Under the pieces are notes generated by a model. The model did not search any database, was not told the origin of the DNA, and was given only the letters and a program-made list of their open reading frames with translations. This document shows positions 27,701 to 37,944 of a stretch of 64,000 bases of DNA, piece by piece. The DNA is taken from the NCBI GenBank assembly GCA_016802295.1, contig JAESIW010000200.1, forward strand, positions 3,377,052-3,441,051. Direction: 5' to 3'. This stretch comes from Brachionus rotundiformis. Taxonomy: Eukaryota; Rotifera; Eurotatoria; Ploima; Brachionidae. The position numbers were made by a program, and so were the translations under genes. How positions within the stretch are numbered: the first letter of the stretch is position 1; every line of letters starts with the position of its first letter.

Positions 27701-28021
27701 ACAATCATTGACAAATAGGAAAAATGAGACCTGCATCAAATTGGAAAAATTAGTGGAATATGTACTTTTTAATACTAGTTAGTATCCAAATTTAATAAAT
27801 TTAAAAGGCTCCGATTTGTGTCTCTGACCAAACTTCAATGAATGTAGTTGTTGATTTATTTAAAAAAATTGGAGTCAGCACTCTACTAGTCACACATTTT
27901 GGGTATTGTTTATCAAATTCTCTTTTTTCCTTAATTAAAATAAACTTTTAATTTCAGAAAACTTTTAGGTGTAATTACAAAGAAAGATATTCTAAAATAT
28001 CTAGAGAAAAGTAACAATTAA
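24721..28021 (+). CDS. CLC chloride/proton exchanger, ClC-3/4/5 type
   Basis: Endosomal-type 2Cl-/H+ exchanger of 832 residues (human ClC-3 about 818). Exons: 24721-24787, 24832-25206, 25255-25409, 25465-25626, 25680-25929, 26126-26346, 26414-26676, 26722-26949, 27001-27130, 27181-27383, 27435-27601, 27643-27761, 27808-27902, 27958-28021. All 14 are in phase (2499 nt). The N-terminus has FHTIDWLRD and WLDKVQAWHDAFSGW. The selectivity motifs are CGSGVPE, GKEGPFVHVACCCGN with gating Glu at about 292, and LFSLEEVSYYFPLKTLWRS with the proton Glu at about 349, 57 residues later as in ClC-5. The C-terminus has two CBS domains (YPFLDSKDD, ADVMKPQ, FVGFPIVVSQESQLLVGYILKRD; then KLLGVITKKDIL). Introns are 41-67 nt, with one of 196 nt. 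AATAAA lies at 28100. Both glutamates are kept, so exchange rather than channel activity is expected. Confidence 0.95.
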
Positions 28022-28338
28022 CACCTAAAAAATTTGTTATAGAAATCAAAATGAATCAAAAAATATATATTCTTGTTTTTAAAACAAAATTTTTTGGAAA
28101 ATAAAGTTTTAGCTAAAGTTTTAATTCCATTAATCACTTAGTTTTGAGTATTTGATTTAGCAGTAAATCTTTGTTGTATTTTTTAATAAAATAACTAATA
28201 TATAACGATCAAAAAAATTTATTAAATTATAATCTATTAAAAATCGCTACCTATCACAAAAATATTTAAAAATAAGAAAATTACATTAAAATTCACTTTT
28301 AAAAAAATTGATTGATTAATTAATTATTAAAAAATTGT
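28022..28338. other. Short convergent intergenic region
   Basis: 317 bp between the stops of the CLC gene (+) and the GGT7-like gene (-). It holds the 3' UTRs, with AATAAA at 28100-28105 for the CLC gene. Nothing else was seen. Confidence 0.6.
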
Positions 28339-30638
28339 CTAATTTAGAACAACCAATGTTTGATTTGATACACTAATGTCAGTTTTACCAAACACAATAT
28401 GATCTTTCTTCATTATTAACCCAATTGGATGAAACATACAAACTTTAGTATTCGGAACAAATTTTGTTTGTTCTATAATCTGATTTTTAATTTTTTCATC
28501 AAATTCGTCTAAAATAAAAATATTAATTTAATTAGTATGTAATGTTTGATTTTTGCTTACTTTCAAAGCAAACACCTGAGTTACTTTCGGCAGGTGAATA
28601 CTCGAAACGCTTTTCTTCAAGTGAATTCTCATACAAAGAAAAATCTGTGAAAATTCTAACAATCAATTGGGCTAGTTCTATTAAAAATGATAAGTTTTTA
28701 TTTAAAAAAAATATATTTGAGAAAACCGCTTAGTCCAAAGTCATCGACCATTTCCCCATTTTCATGGCTATAAGATATACTGTATCTTCTGACACATGGA
28801 TTTTTTTTGTTATAAGTTAAAATTGGTGTCATAAGACCTCTTGGTTGCTTATCTGCCGCGAAAGTATTTTCTTGGTCTCCGCTTTCGGAATCATATGAAA
28901 ATAAACTCAGACCATTGTTCAAAAAATAGCCATCTTTGACAAATAATTGAGAGCCCCATGCGCTTCCAAGTGTTCTTTTAGTTAAATTTAATTATAACTG
29001 AGATTCATATTTAAAAATATATTTAATTTACCCAATATAAGAAACCATTAAATCATTGTGATCGTTGACTGATATAAAGTTGGTCACTAAGCTATCTTTT
29101 ATTTTAATTTCATCATCAAATGGATATGAGGAATCATTTTTATTTAGTAAATATTTTTTTGCCAAACTGAAAAAAATCAAATCAAATTTTAGACCAAATA
29201 AAAGAATAAAATAATTACATAAGTTTTTCATTAAATATGCTTGTCAGATCTTTTGAAAGATTGGGATCAGAAATATACGATGAAAAAATGTAGCCCAATT
29301 TAGAAGCTTCAAGTATTTTGGATAATGTTTCAGCTGATTTTATGTTTTCCAAAGTAATTGATGAATTTGATAGAGAATCAATTATAAATCTTAAGGCCGG
29401 ACCAGCACTTGGATAAGATGCTGTCAGTAAGACAAAATCGTTCAATTCTGAAGTATGTATTGACTTTTCCTGTTCAGAATAAGAAAGCAAATCATCAGTA
29501 GTCAATTGATAATCATTTTCTTCCAAAAGAAAATTGATCAAATCTTTTCCAATATGTCCATTGTAAAAATTTGACTCTTTTCTAACCAAAGATTGAATAG
29601 TTCTAGCCAAATACGAATTTTTAATTGTATCTCCTTCTTTGACCAATTTTCCCGAATTATCTAGAAATATTTCTGCCAAGAGCGAATCCTTTTTTTGCAT
29701 TATCAAATCTTTTATGCTTTCTAGATGACGTGCTTGAATTTTTTTTTAATTTAGTTAAAATATTTTTTATTAAATTACTATTTATTTTTTGTTACCTAAC
29801 AAATTTGACACTTTGAAGCCATCTCGGGCAAGTTTAATTGCTGGCTCAGCAAGAGTGTTCCAATACAGTCTGGCAAATTTATGGTAAGCATATTCGAGGC
29901 ATTTTAATTCACCTGGAACTGCAATCGATCTTCGACCAATATTTGGATTTTCCAGATAATCTTCATTTTTTGCACTTGAGCTCGATTTAAAGAAACAGTT
30001 TATTTCAACATCTTTTTCATGCTTATGATCTCTGATCAAAAGAAATCCGCCCCTTTAAAACGAATTAGTTTTTTTAAGCTAATATGAAAATTTGGAAAAA
30101 TACGATCCAAGTCCGGCTGCAAAAGGGTTGACCACACTTAGACACAGCGAACTGGATATATATGCATCAACACTATTTCCTCCTTTTTTTACCATTTCGG
30201 CTCCTATGTCACTGCAAACTTTTTCTTGGGTAATTATTCCAACTCGTCTTGGAATTTGCGAAGGACCAACCAAAATTTGAATGATTAATGCAAAAGTAAT
30301 GCAAAAAGAAAACACTATTCCTCCAATAATTATCTGACGAAGCTCTTTTGAGTTATTGATGGCACTTAATTTAAAAATAAATTATTTTCTTCCTAATAAT
30401 TTGATTTGTACCTGTCAGAAGCGAAGTATTTCGATTGTCTAATTGGAACATTTTCTGGAAGATTGGTGCTATTAATTTCAAGAAAATCTGACTCGAAATT
30501 TGATGTCTTGGGTGCTTGTGAAGTGTCGTAAGAGCCTATGCCCATGTCAAGAGTGGAATCAAATGATAAGTGGTCCTTTCTGATTGATGTATACTCATTA
30601 AATGCTTCATTATTCTTGCCTTCGGTCTGGGAATCCAT
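28339..30638 (-). CDS. Gamma-glutamyltransferase 7-like type II membrane protein
   Basis: GGT-superfamily protein of 642 residues (human GGT7 662). Exons: 30638-30412, 30364-30104, 30052-29796, 29732-29219, 29166-29032, 28974-28727, 28677-28561, 28508-28339. All are in phase (1929 nt). About 90 cytosolic residues precede one membrane span (IIIGGIVFSFCITFALIIQI). The ectodomain starts with GIITQEKVCSDIGAEMVKKG and NSVDAYISSSLCLSVVNP, the usual GGT opening. It continues with AVPGELK, AEPAIKLARDGFKVS, the site near Thr448 (DSLVTNFISV), SAWGSQ, YFLNNGLSLF and KQPRGLMTPIL. The catalytic GTxHxS motif of active GGTs is not kept: it reads VTNFIS, and the T-x-TIN motif after it is absent. This matches the GGT7 branch better than GGT1/5. 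Glutathione hydrolysis is therefore doubtful. Confidence 0.85.
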
Positions 30639-31301
30639 CGTTTAGATTTTCTAAAAATTATGAAGTAATTTTTAATGTGCTGAGCGACTTAAATCCAACA
30701 TTTATGCTTTGAGATTCAAAATTTAATTATTCTGTAATATAATTTCAATGAGTCATAGTAAAATTTTTGTATCCTAACTTCAGATAAAAATTTTAAGTAA
30801 TGTTATTTTTTTTGATGTTAAAAATCAATATATAAAACGACATTGAACAGCTTTATTTTGTTTAGCAATGCATATCATAAATAATATTTTTCTTATAATT
30901 TGAATGTATAAAATATGAGAAATTAGAATTTTTCATAATTTATTTTCACTTTAGATAATAAATCTAGCAAGTTGTAAAAATTTTACTTAATATAAACACA
31001 AAAACATATTTTAATTTTTTCTTCATAGTAATAATTTTAGAATAAAAAAAACATCTCTCAAATTAAGCCGAAAATTTAAAAATTTCTTGTTTCTACTTTT
31101 AATTAAATTTTTTCCCAAAAAAAAAAATTAAAAATTAGTTAAATATATAACTTTTTAATTTTTTATTAATTGATTTAATAATTTAATATTTTTTAGTTCT
31201 TTGAATCTTTAAATCGAATTTTAAACACAACATAAAAAAAAAACAATCATTAGTCGGTAAAATCTGATCTCTTTTTGCTGACTAAACTATATACTGGATG
31301 T
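30639..31301. other. Non-coding stretch between the GGT7-like and MAGT1-like genes
   Basis: AT-rich stretch of 663 bp. It should contain the GGT7-like promoter (high-coordinate side of that minus-strand gene) and the MAGT1 3' UTR. No element could be assigned. Confidence 0.5.
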
Positions 31302-33047
31302 TTAAAAAAGCAAGCTATACGGATATCCTTGGTATTTTGATCTGAATATGGATAGTATCATGCTGAAAAAGAAAATGACCATTCCTGTGCCACCAACTGC
31401 CAGAACTTAAAAAAATTATATTAATCAATCATTAGACATAGTAAAAATACAAATAATTAAAGATATAAATTTAAAAAAAATAGACAAATATTGTTCAGAT
31501 TTATTCTAAGCAATCATATTTATACACATTTGACGATTAATTTATTTTTTATTCTAAATACCTGATGAAGTTGACCAATTATCATTTTTAGCTAAAATTA
31601 TAAGACATTCCAGAACGAAAATTGTATGAAATATTTCTATATTCAAATTTTTAAGTAAAAAATTACCTTTTTTCATGCTAGCATCATTTAAATGCTTTGG
31701 AACTTCGTTCAAGAGAATCATACCAGCAACAATGGCACCATGTAAAAAAGAGTTAAGGGTTTACCAGATATTTTTAGGCTACAAGATAAATTTAAAAAGG
31801 ATATAAATTGCAAAGACAATATAGGTCTCAGCTATGAATTGGTATCCGTGGCCTCCAGCAAAAAAGCCCTTAAATTTTAGATTTTAATTAAGTGTTGAAA
31901 AATTAATATTCAAAAAGGATATAGATTAAAAAGACGATAAGAGTTTCAGCGACTAATTGAAAATCATTATCATCCGACATATACATCTATACCACACAAT
32001 CACCAATTAGCAAAAAAAATATCTTAAAGTATTTTGAGCATAAAATATTCTTACGACTTGACCAGTCCTTGGATTTCGATAGACCATTGGAGGGCCGCGA
32101 ATTTGATTCCACATTTGGCCGGAAATGAATATTAAAATAGCACTCTAAAATAGGAAACTTATTCATTTGAAAATTTTAGATAGGTTAGATAAAATTACAA
32201 TGACTATCATTGACCAGGTAGTTTTGTTGTACAAAAACTCCAAGTTGTTTCGTTTGACGTACAAAAGACTGCCAATCATTGAAACCAGTAAAATTACCAA
32301 AAGCAGACCTGAGTAGTTTGGTGGGCGGAATATTCTAATTGTTATGTCAGTTCGATCATTGATCCATTTTGCGATTTGTTCAGCTGAGAACCCAACTCTT
32401 TGATAAAAATTATGATTTTCATTAAATTAAAAATATCTAAATACCTTGAAATATCAAAATTATCTGCCGGTTTAACCTTGCCTTGTTTGCGACCAAAGAT
32501 TATAAATTGAGGAGCTGAAGCAGTGTTTAGCTATTAGAATAAATAAAATATATTTTTCAATTAGTTTATGCTAATGTTACCATCTTAAAAACATCTGGTG
32601 CATCGTCAAAATCTACCATGGCAAAGAAAAGTTTGTTTGAAAATTGAGGCGAGTATCTCCACGACTGGGCAACGATCTGAAACTCATCATTAGCTGGTCT
32701 AAAAATTATATTAGATAAATTCCATCAAATATTTGGATCAATAATAATCTACTTGCAAATTTGGCACTCACGGTGGGAAGCAAGAGCAGTCAACATGACA
32801 ACAATTGAGTAATTTCTTGGTGCTGACTTGACAAAGTGTTTAAATTTTTCAAAATTTAAACGAATAACAGGTTTTTTTAAACTCCATTCGGTTAATTGTT
32901 CAACCTTTTCGCCCAATGCGTCCTAAGATATAGCTTTAATTACAACTATTTTGAAAAATATAATTAAAGATTTACGCTATCAACTTGGCATCTACATAAC
33001 TGGACAAGAAAGGCCAAGCTGAAAATGCTAAATAGACTTAGTCTCAT
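31302..33047 (-). CDS. Oligosaccharyltransferase OST3/OST6 subunit (MAGT1/TUSC3) with mutually exclusive exons
   Basis: ER thioredoxin-like subunit of the STT3B oligosaccharyltransferase, also linked to Mg2+ transport. Exons: 33047-32976, 32922-32753, 32698-32581, 32530-32445, 32397-32199, 32144-32055, then either 31986-31923 (A) or 31868-31805 (B), then 31741-31667, 31636-31562, 31405-31302. This gives 350 residues with either alternative (human MAGT1 335). A signal peptide (LFSIFSLAFLVQL) comes first. The redox motif is RECQICK, with CxxC at about residues 77 and 80. Then come QSWRYSP, LFFAMVDFDDAPDVFKM, GFSAEQIAKWINDRTDI and RPPNYSG. Several membrane spans follow, with SGQMWNQIRGPP, and the C-terminus is IFRSKYQGYPYSLLF, nearly the family end. 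The alternative exons are followed by a U12-type AT-AC intron. MAGT1 and TUSC3 cannot be told apart here; the gene is probably the single invertebrate ancestor of both. Confidence 0.95.
31742..31804 (-). other. U12-type AT-AC intron (63 nt from exon B)
   Basis: Starts ATATCCTTTTT at 31804 and ends TTTTTTAC at 31742. CCCTTAACTC, which matches the U12 branch-site consensus, places the branch A about 11 nt before the AC. The flanks join T|AT to give Tyr in phase 1, and the next exon reads GAIVAGMILLNEVP. From exon A the same acceptor would close a 181-nt intron (31922-31742). Confidence 0.9.
31805..31868 (-). other. Alternative exon B of the MAGT1/TUSC3 gene
   Basis: 64 nt, exactly as long as exon A and in the same phases, encoding a segment that contains GYQFIAETYIVFAI. 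The acceptor is AATTTAAG| and the exon is followed by ATATCCTTTTTA, a second perfect U12 donor. Between A and B lie only 54 nt. The two exons differ mainly in their first eight residues, before the membrane span. Confidence 0.9.
31923..31986 (-). other. Alternative exon A of the MAGT1/TUSC3 gene
   Basis: 64 nt (21 codons plus one base) encoding a segment that contains DFQLVAETLIVFLI. It has a U2-type acceptor (TGGTATAG|) and enters in phase 0. It is followed directly by ATATCCTTTTTG, the U12 AT-AC donor consensus. It aligns residue for residue with exon B and with the QFVAETHIV region of human MAGT1. Confidence 0.9.
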
Positions 33048-33621
33048 ATTTTGATCAAGATAAATTTTTATTTATTAATTTTGAAAATATTATTTTTTTA
33101 AATTTTAGTCTGCAAAAAGTCAAAGCATTTAATGTATATGGACCTATAAAAATAGTTGCAATTATGAATTTACCACGTATATCTTTTTTTTTAAATTAAG
33201 CATTTTAACCAATTTTTGTCTTAATTTTTAAAATCAATAAATTATGAGAGTTTTAATCGAATAAATGGCAAAATTAACTATAATTTGGTCTTTTTTTGGT
33301 GCCATATTTTTTAACTGTATTTAAGTGCAACTAATCGGTGTTGTAAAATATTAGAAAAAGTAAATATTAATCAGATTTTTATTTATTTATAAATTTTATG
33401 TGGAATAATCTAAAAGATTTTAAAAGAGCTCATTTCAAATAAAATATTAATTTTTTAATATTTTTGAAGATTATAGTTGAAAAATGATTAAGCTGAAAGG
33501 ACGAAGGGTTTTGACACATAAAACAAAATAATAAAGAATAAAAATTAAGCCATAGCATAATAAATAAAAAGTTAAGTTGTTTTTTTTGTTTAATTTTTAT
33601 CATCTTTTATTAGAGCATAAA

Positions 33622-33906
33622 AATCTTTTACGATTTACGCTAAAGTTCCAAAGCGATTCCGCTATTCAGTCTGAACGAGAGAAACAAAAAGGTTTACTGA
33701 AAAGAAAATACATTTCATCAAAACTTTTCTATAAGAGTTCTAGAATCTGAAATGACTCAATTTACTGATGTAACCATCATCTTAACCAAGTTGATTATGT
33801 TTATCTGGTCGTTATAAATTCAGAAGCTGTTGAACCAACAAAAAGAAGAGGTCGTTTACCTAAACGTAAAGATAATGTTAAGCTTTTTAATACTGAAGAA
33901 ATTTAA
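33622..33906 (+). pseudogene. Decayed coding fragment, possibly of mobile-element origin
   Basis: Two adjoining open pieces in different frames stand out from the AT-rich background. 33622-33750 reads SAIQSEREKQKGLLKRKYIS and similar, then stops. 33769-33906 reads DYVYLVVINSEAVEPTKRRG followed by RLPKRKDNVK, then stops. The KRRGRLPKRK stretch resembles an AT-hook, or a basic region of a retroelement protein. There is no start codon, no intact domain and no long terminal repeat, so the origin is unproven. Confidence 0.35.
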
Positions 33907-34582
33907 TTTAAAAAAAAACTAATCCACCAAAGACCAAATCAGCTTTGAATATTGATTATATTATATTTGCTTTTTGCTATAAATTTTTTTTACTCTTAAC
34001 TTGTTTATTTTTAAGGGAGACTTATTTTTGTATGTTTTAATCACTAAATATTAATACGTTACTTAATTTTTTTTTGTTTATGCGTTAATAAGTTTTTTCT
34101 TATACTGTAATTTCTATTTTTTATGCGTCAAATACATTTTTCAAAGCTGAAATAGAATAAATATTACCATTTGTTCGAATAAACCAAAAAACTTTTAAAA
34201 AGTCATTAAGTTAGCTTTAAATTAGATGATTATATTTTTATATATTTAATGATCTAATTTATAAACACATGTGATTTTTTTGGACAAATATTCCTAGAGC
34301 CCAAACATTTATAGATTTAGATAGATCCAAAAATAAATAATTAGAAAAAAAATTTAATTTCTTCAATAAAGTTAAAAATTGTAATTGAACAGATAATTTA
34401 AATTTAGTTTACTATAATTTTACAATAAAAATTTTTTTTCACTTGCAAAAATATTAATTAAATTTACCACAAAAATTTAAGAATAAATCTATAGTGTCTG
34501 AAATGATCACATTTAAAAACAAAAAATCAAATTTCTCTTTAATTTAATTTGAATTTTTAAATAATCAAATTTAAAACTGAAG

Positions 34583-34589
34583 TATAAAA
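34583..34589 (+). promoter_or_regulatory. TATA box of the small secreted-protein gene
   Basis: TATAAAA 50 bp before the ATG at 34639. With the usual spacing of about 30 bp, transcription would start near 34614 and leave a leader of about 25 nt. Confidence 0.5.
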
Positions 34590-34638
34590 ATGCAAAATTT
34601 GTTTCCTCTGAAATTAAAATCAAACCTAAAATACAAAA

Positions 34639-34884
34639 ATGACTAAAATAATACAAGTTTTAGTGCTCGTACAGGTTATAAGTCTTATATTGGCATCAAG
34701 TGGTGAAAGTGGTGAAAGTGAACTGGAAACTACCAGTCCTGAAAGTTCTTCTGAATCAGTCACAACCCAGACTCCAATTACTACACCAAGAAAAACAAGA
34801 GTTAGAAATGGAAATAGGGGAAGAAAATCCAATGGAAGACGCAGAACATCCGGAAGACGAAACAAACAAAGCTCCAAGGCTTAA
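34639..34884 (+). CDS. Small secreted protein, acidic Ser/Thr-rich then basic, function unknown
   Basis: Intronless gene for 81 residues. A typical signal peptide (MTKIIQVLVLVQVISLILAS) would be cut near residue 20. The mature part starts acidic and Ser/Glu-rich (GESGESELETTSPESSSES), passes through a Thr/Pro stretch suited to O-glycosylation (TTQTPITTP), and ends strongly basic with repeated RGR/GRR units (NRGRKSNGRRRTSGRRNK). It has no cysteines and no known domain. A TATA box lies 50 bp upstream and AATAAA at 34901-34906, which supports a real short transcript. The charge split recalls small mucin-like or matrix peptides, but no family was recognised. Confidence 0.7.
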   Translation: MTKIIQVLVLVQVISLILASSGESGESELETTSPESSSESVTTQTPITTPRKTRVRNGNRGRKSNGRRRTSGRRNKQSSKA

Positions 34885-34976
34885 AAACATGAATTAAAAA
34901 AATAAAATAATTTTATTTCTATTCCAAATTTTAAAAATAAATAAACAAAATTAAAATTCGTACATTAATTAGTAAT

Positions 34977-36090
34977 TTAAGCATGAGTTATACTCGGTTT
35001 AGATATTAAAGTTGCGTCAAGTTGCTCCAAATTTGGCAGAGTAAATATTATTTTTCTTCTGTAATCGGGATTAAATTTTTGATTATCACTCAATGTTCCG
35101 ATTGATGTCGGCTTGATATTACTAATATAAAAAATAGGATTATGTTCCATATAGAGGCATTTGAGTTTGGTCAAACCACGGAGAACCTCAATTGCTGTCC
35201 AATTTGATAAATTATTTCCATTAAACCAAAATTCTTGCAATTCTTTAAGCCATTCTATATTAGCAATATTCTCAATCATATTCAAGGATAAATCAAGCAC
35301 TTTTAAATTAGATAAATTGCTCAATCCTTCCATAGTTGTTAAACCATTCTCGCTCAGATATAGTTCTTCTAAATTAATCAAAGAATCCAAATTTTCAATT
35401 TTTGTAATTCGATTTGATTGAAGACTCAAAATTTTTAAATTTGGTAAATCTAAATTTTCTAATTTTTTTATTTTATTTTTTCCCAAATACCTTTTAGAAA
35501 ATTAAATAATTAATTAATTTTTTTATAGTAAAAAATATTTGTTACAGTTGGGTTAGATTCTTTAGGGAAGACAAATTTTCAACAATTCTTAATTGATTAT
35601 CTCCCAGTTCCAATAATTCCAGTTTGGTCAAATTTTCCAAATTTTCAATTTTACCAAATTGGTTATGAACTAAGAATAATTTTTTAAGCCCAATTAGCTC
35701 ATTTAAGTTTTCAATTTTTGAAAAACGATTGAAAGACAAATCAAGTACTTCCAAAGTTTTGAACTGCTCTAAATTTTCAATTTTTTCAATTTGATTATCA
35801 TAGAAATCAAGTTCTTTAATGACATGTAGGCCTTTATTGACGTCTAAATTGGCGTCTTGAAACGATTTCAGTAAGTTTCCACGAAAACAAATCGATTTTA
35901 GGTTTTTGAATTTTGAAAAATCATTGATTCTATTTAGACGAGTCATGCTCAGATCTATGGACTCAGTATCATCGGGATAAATGGTTAAATCAACTTGGTC
36001 AGCATATGAATAATAAATAATTTGTTCTTCTAGTTTCTTTTTATTTTCTTCGTTGGTCAATTCGACCATCTCTTTATCCTTATCACTCAT
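34977..36090 (-). CDS. PPP1R7: Protein phosphatase 1 regulatory subunit 7 (SDS22)
   Basis: Leucine-rich-repeat regulator that binds and stabilises protein phosphatase 1 in the nucleus and cytosol. Two exons, 36090-35546 and 35490-34977, joined in phase 2 across a 55-nt intron, give 352 residues (human 360). After an acidic N-terminus come about eleven SDS22-type repeats of 22 residues with the pattern KIENLxxLxxLxxLxLxxN (for example KIENLEQFKTLEVLDLSFN). Then come LQEFWFNGNNLSNW and the C-terminal cap YRRKIIFTLPNLEQLDATLI, which matches the family. An extra loop of about 15 residues sits before the cap (ISNIKPTSIGTLSDNQ). The gene lies 116 bp downstream of FDPS on the same strand. Confidence 0.95.
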
Positions 36091-36206
36091 TCTAAATTTT
36101 AAGTTTATATCAAGTTTTTTAATAAGTCAGCTTTCGAGAAATTAGGCCCGACAAATTAAGTAAAAATATTCACTTTTTTAAATTAATAATTTATTATATT
36201 AAATAT

Positions 36207-37944
36207 TTATTTTATTCGTTTGAAAATTTTGTTTGCATACATTTTTAGAACATTTTTTACCTTTTCGATTCTAGCTGGCTCTATAACAGTGCTTTCGAAG
36301 CTCAAATTATTGATCATAGATAAAATTCTCTGATATTCATTGCGTTCATATTGCTCATATTCAGATACCAAATTCAATTGCTGGTAAACTTCTTTGACTT
36401 TAGCCACACATTGTTGCTCTGTTCGTCCATAACATGACTAAAAAATATTTAAAAAATATTTAAAAAAATTTTCTTTCTTAAACAAAAAACCTCTAAAATA
36501 TCCCGTTGCTGTGGATTGCATTTTTTTAAGGCTTGAATCACAAGCCAACCACATTTACTTTCCTCTATGTCTGTACCAACTTTGCCAGTCACTTTTGGGT
36601 CCCCGTAGCAATCTAAAAAATCATCCTGCAAATTTTTATAAGAATGATTTTTTTGAAAGATGTAATTTTTAGTACTTGGACTTGGAAAAAGCATCCCATG
36701 TCAATAAGAATCTCTTTGCATTTTTGATGAACTTGAGGATTATTGATGAACGAGACCAGAAGAGCTGCCTGAACTGGCAAGCTAAATGAGTAGAAAGCAG
36801 TTTTCCATTTTACAATTGAAAAATATCGTTCCTCAGTATAATTCTCGAAATTGAATGGAATACCATCAACCACTTTTGGGGGGGTTATTAAATCCAAGCC
36901 CTGTCCGATAACTGTATTGGTAAAACTTTCATTGAAAAGTTCGAATAATTTATTATAATTCGGATGATTTCCTAAAAACTCAGTAATTATTGTAAAAACA
37001 TTTGAAATTAGAAAAAAAGAGTCATTGATTGCAACAGTACCAACATTTTCCTTCAAAAATAAAAAAAAATTAAAATAATTTGAATTTCTTTTCATAATTA
37101 TACAATTAATTTAAATAAAAAATTATGTAAATTTTTTTAGGAGAATTTAATCTTGGATACCGAATGAAAAAAATGTTGAATTTATTAGACTTTAATTTGA
37201 TTAATTATTTTATTTCATTTCCATCAAATAGAAAAAAATTCAAATTTTATTAAATTATGGTTTCTTAGTCATATTTTATCAATAAATGATTCTGATTTTA
37301 ATTTTTACAGTGAATAATTTTTTTGGTTTTAAAAATAAACATTTGATAATATTTAAATAAAACTTAAATTAATAGAATAATTTTTAACATATTAATTATA
37401 AATATTTTACCATTTTAAAACTCAAATTTTAAAGATAATGCTTAATTTTTGAATTCTTAAAAAATATTAATTAGTTATAAAATTTTTTTTTAGTCATTCT
37501 TGATTGTGATTATCATAGAAAAAAAAAAAAATTAAAAAAATATATATTTTTACTTTTAAATACCAGCACGGCCTTCCACGCCGGGTTTTCGAATTATCCA
37601 TCATATCATCTGCAATAAGAAAAGAACCTTGTAGCTATATACTTGTAAAATTTGGTTGGACCTTTAAAATATTATAAATTTACCAATTCAATGCACCAGC
37701 CTATAGCCTTTGCTTGATCCAACAAATTTTCATCTTGTTTTTCGGCATCAACCAAGTGTAAAACCGACTCAAAAGCACAAAGACCTCTTAGTTTTTTTCC
37801 ATGCGGTACATTGTAATCTATCATTTCCTCAAACCGCTTGTTTACGTCCAGAATACATTGTGGCTGATTTAAAAATCCGGAAAAAAGCCGACATTTTAAC
37901 TTTGTTTCATAAAACTGATCAAATTGTTCTAAAATTGAAGCCAT
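36207..37944 (-). CDS. FDPS: Farnesyl diphosphate synthase (possibly altered chain length)
   Basis: Prenyltransferase that condenses IPP with DMAPP/GPP in the mevalonate pathway. Exons: 37944-37684, 37634-37554, 37050-36676, 36625-36491, 36437-36207. All are in phase (360 residues, against 353 in human cytosolic FDPS). The first aspartate-rich motif is DDMMD at about residues 96-100, followed by NSKTRRGRPCWY. Next come GQGLDLITPP, KWKTAFYSFSLPVQAA and FFQVQDDFLDCYGDP with the second motif at about 240-244. KVGTDIEESKCGWLVIQAL follows and the end is IFKRIK. The fifth and fourth residues before the first motif are Ser-Phe, where vertebrate FDPS has Phe-Phe. That position sets product length, so a longer product is possible. 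A 503-nt intron separates exons 2 and 3; the others are about 50 nt. Confidence 0.95.

Larger units (their letters stand above)
33048..34638. other. Intergenic region with a decayed coding fragment
   Basis: 1.6 kb between the MAGT1 start (-) and the small secreted-protein gene (+), so it holds both promoters. The part at 33622-33906 looks like a broken open reading frame and is listed separately. TATAAAA at 34583-34589 belongs to the next gene. Confidence 0.5.

Noticed and set aside
34700..34897. Overlapping 65-codon frame on the plus strand of the small secreted-protein gene
   Set aside because: Shadow of the real frame, which has the signal peptide and the better promoter distance.
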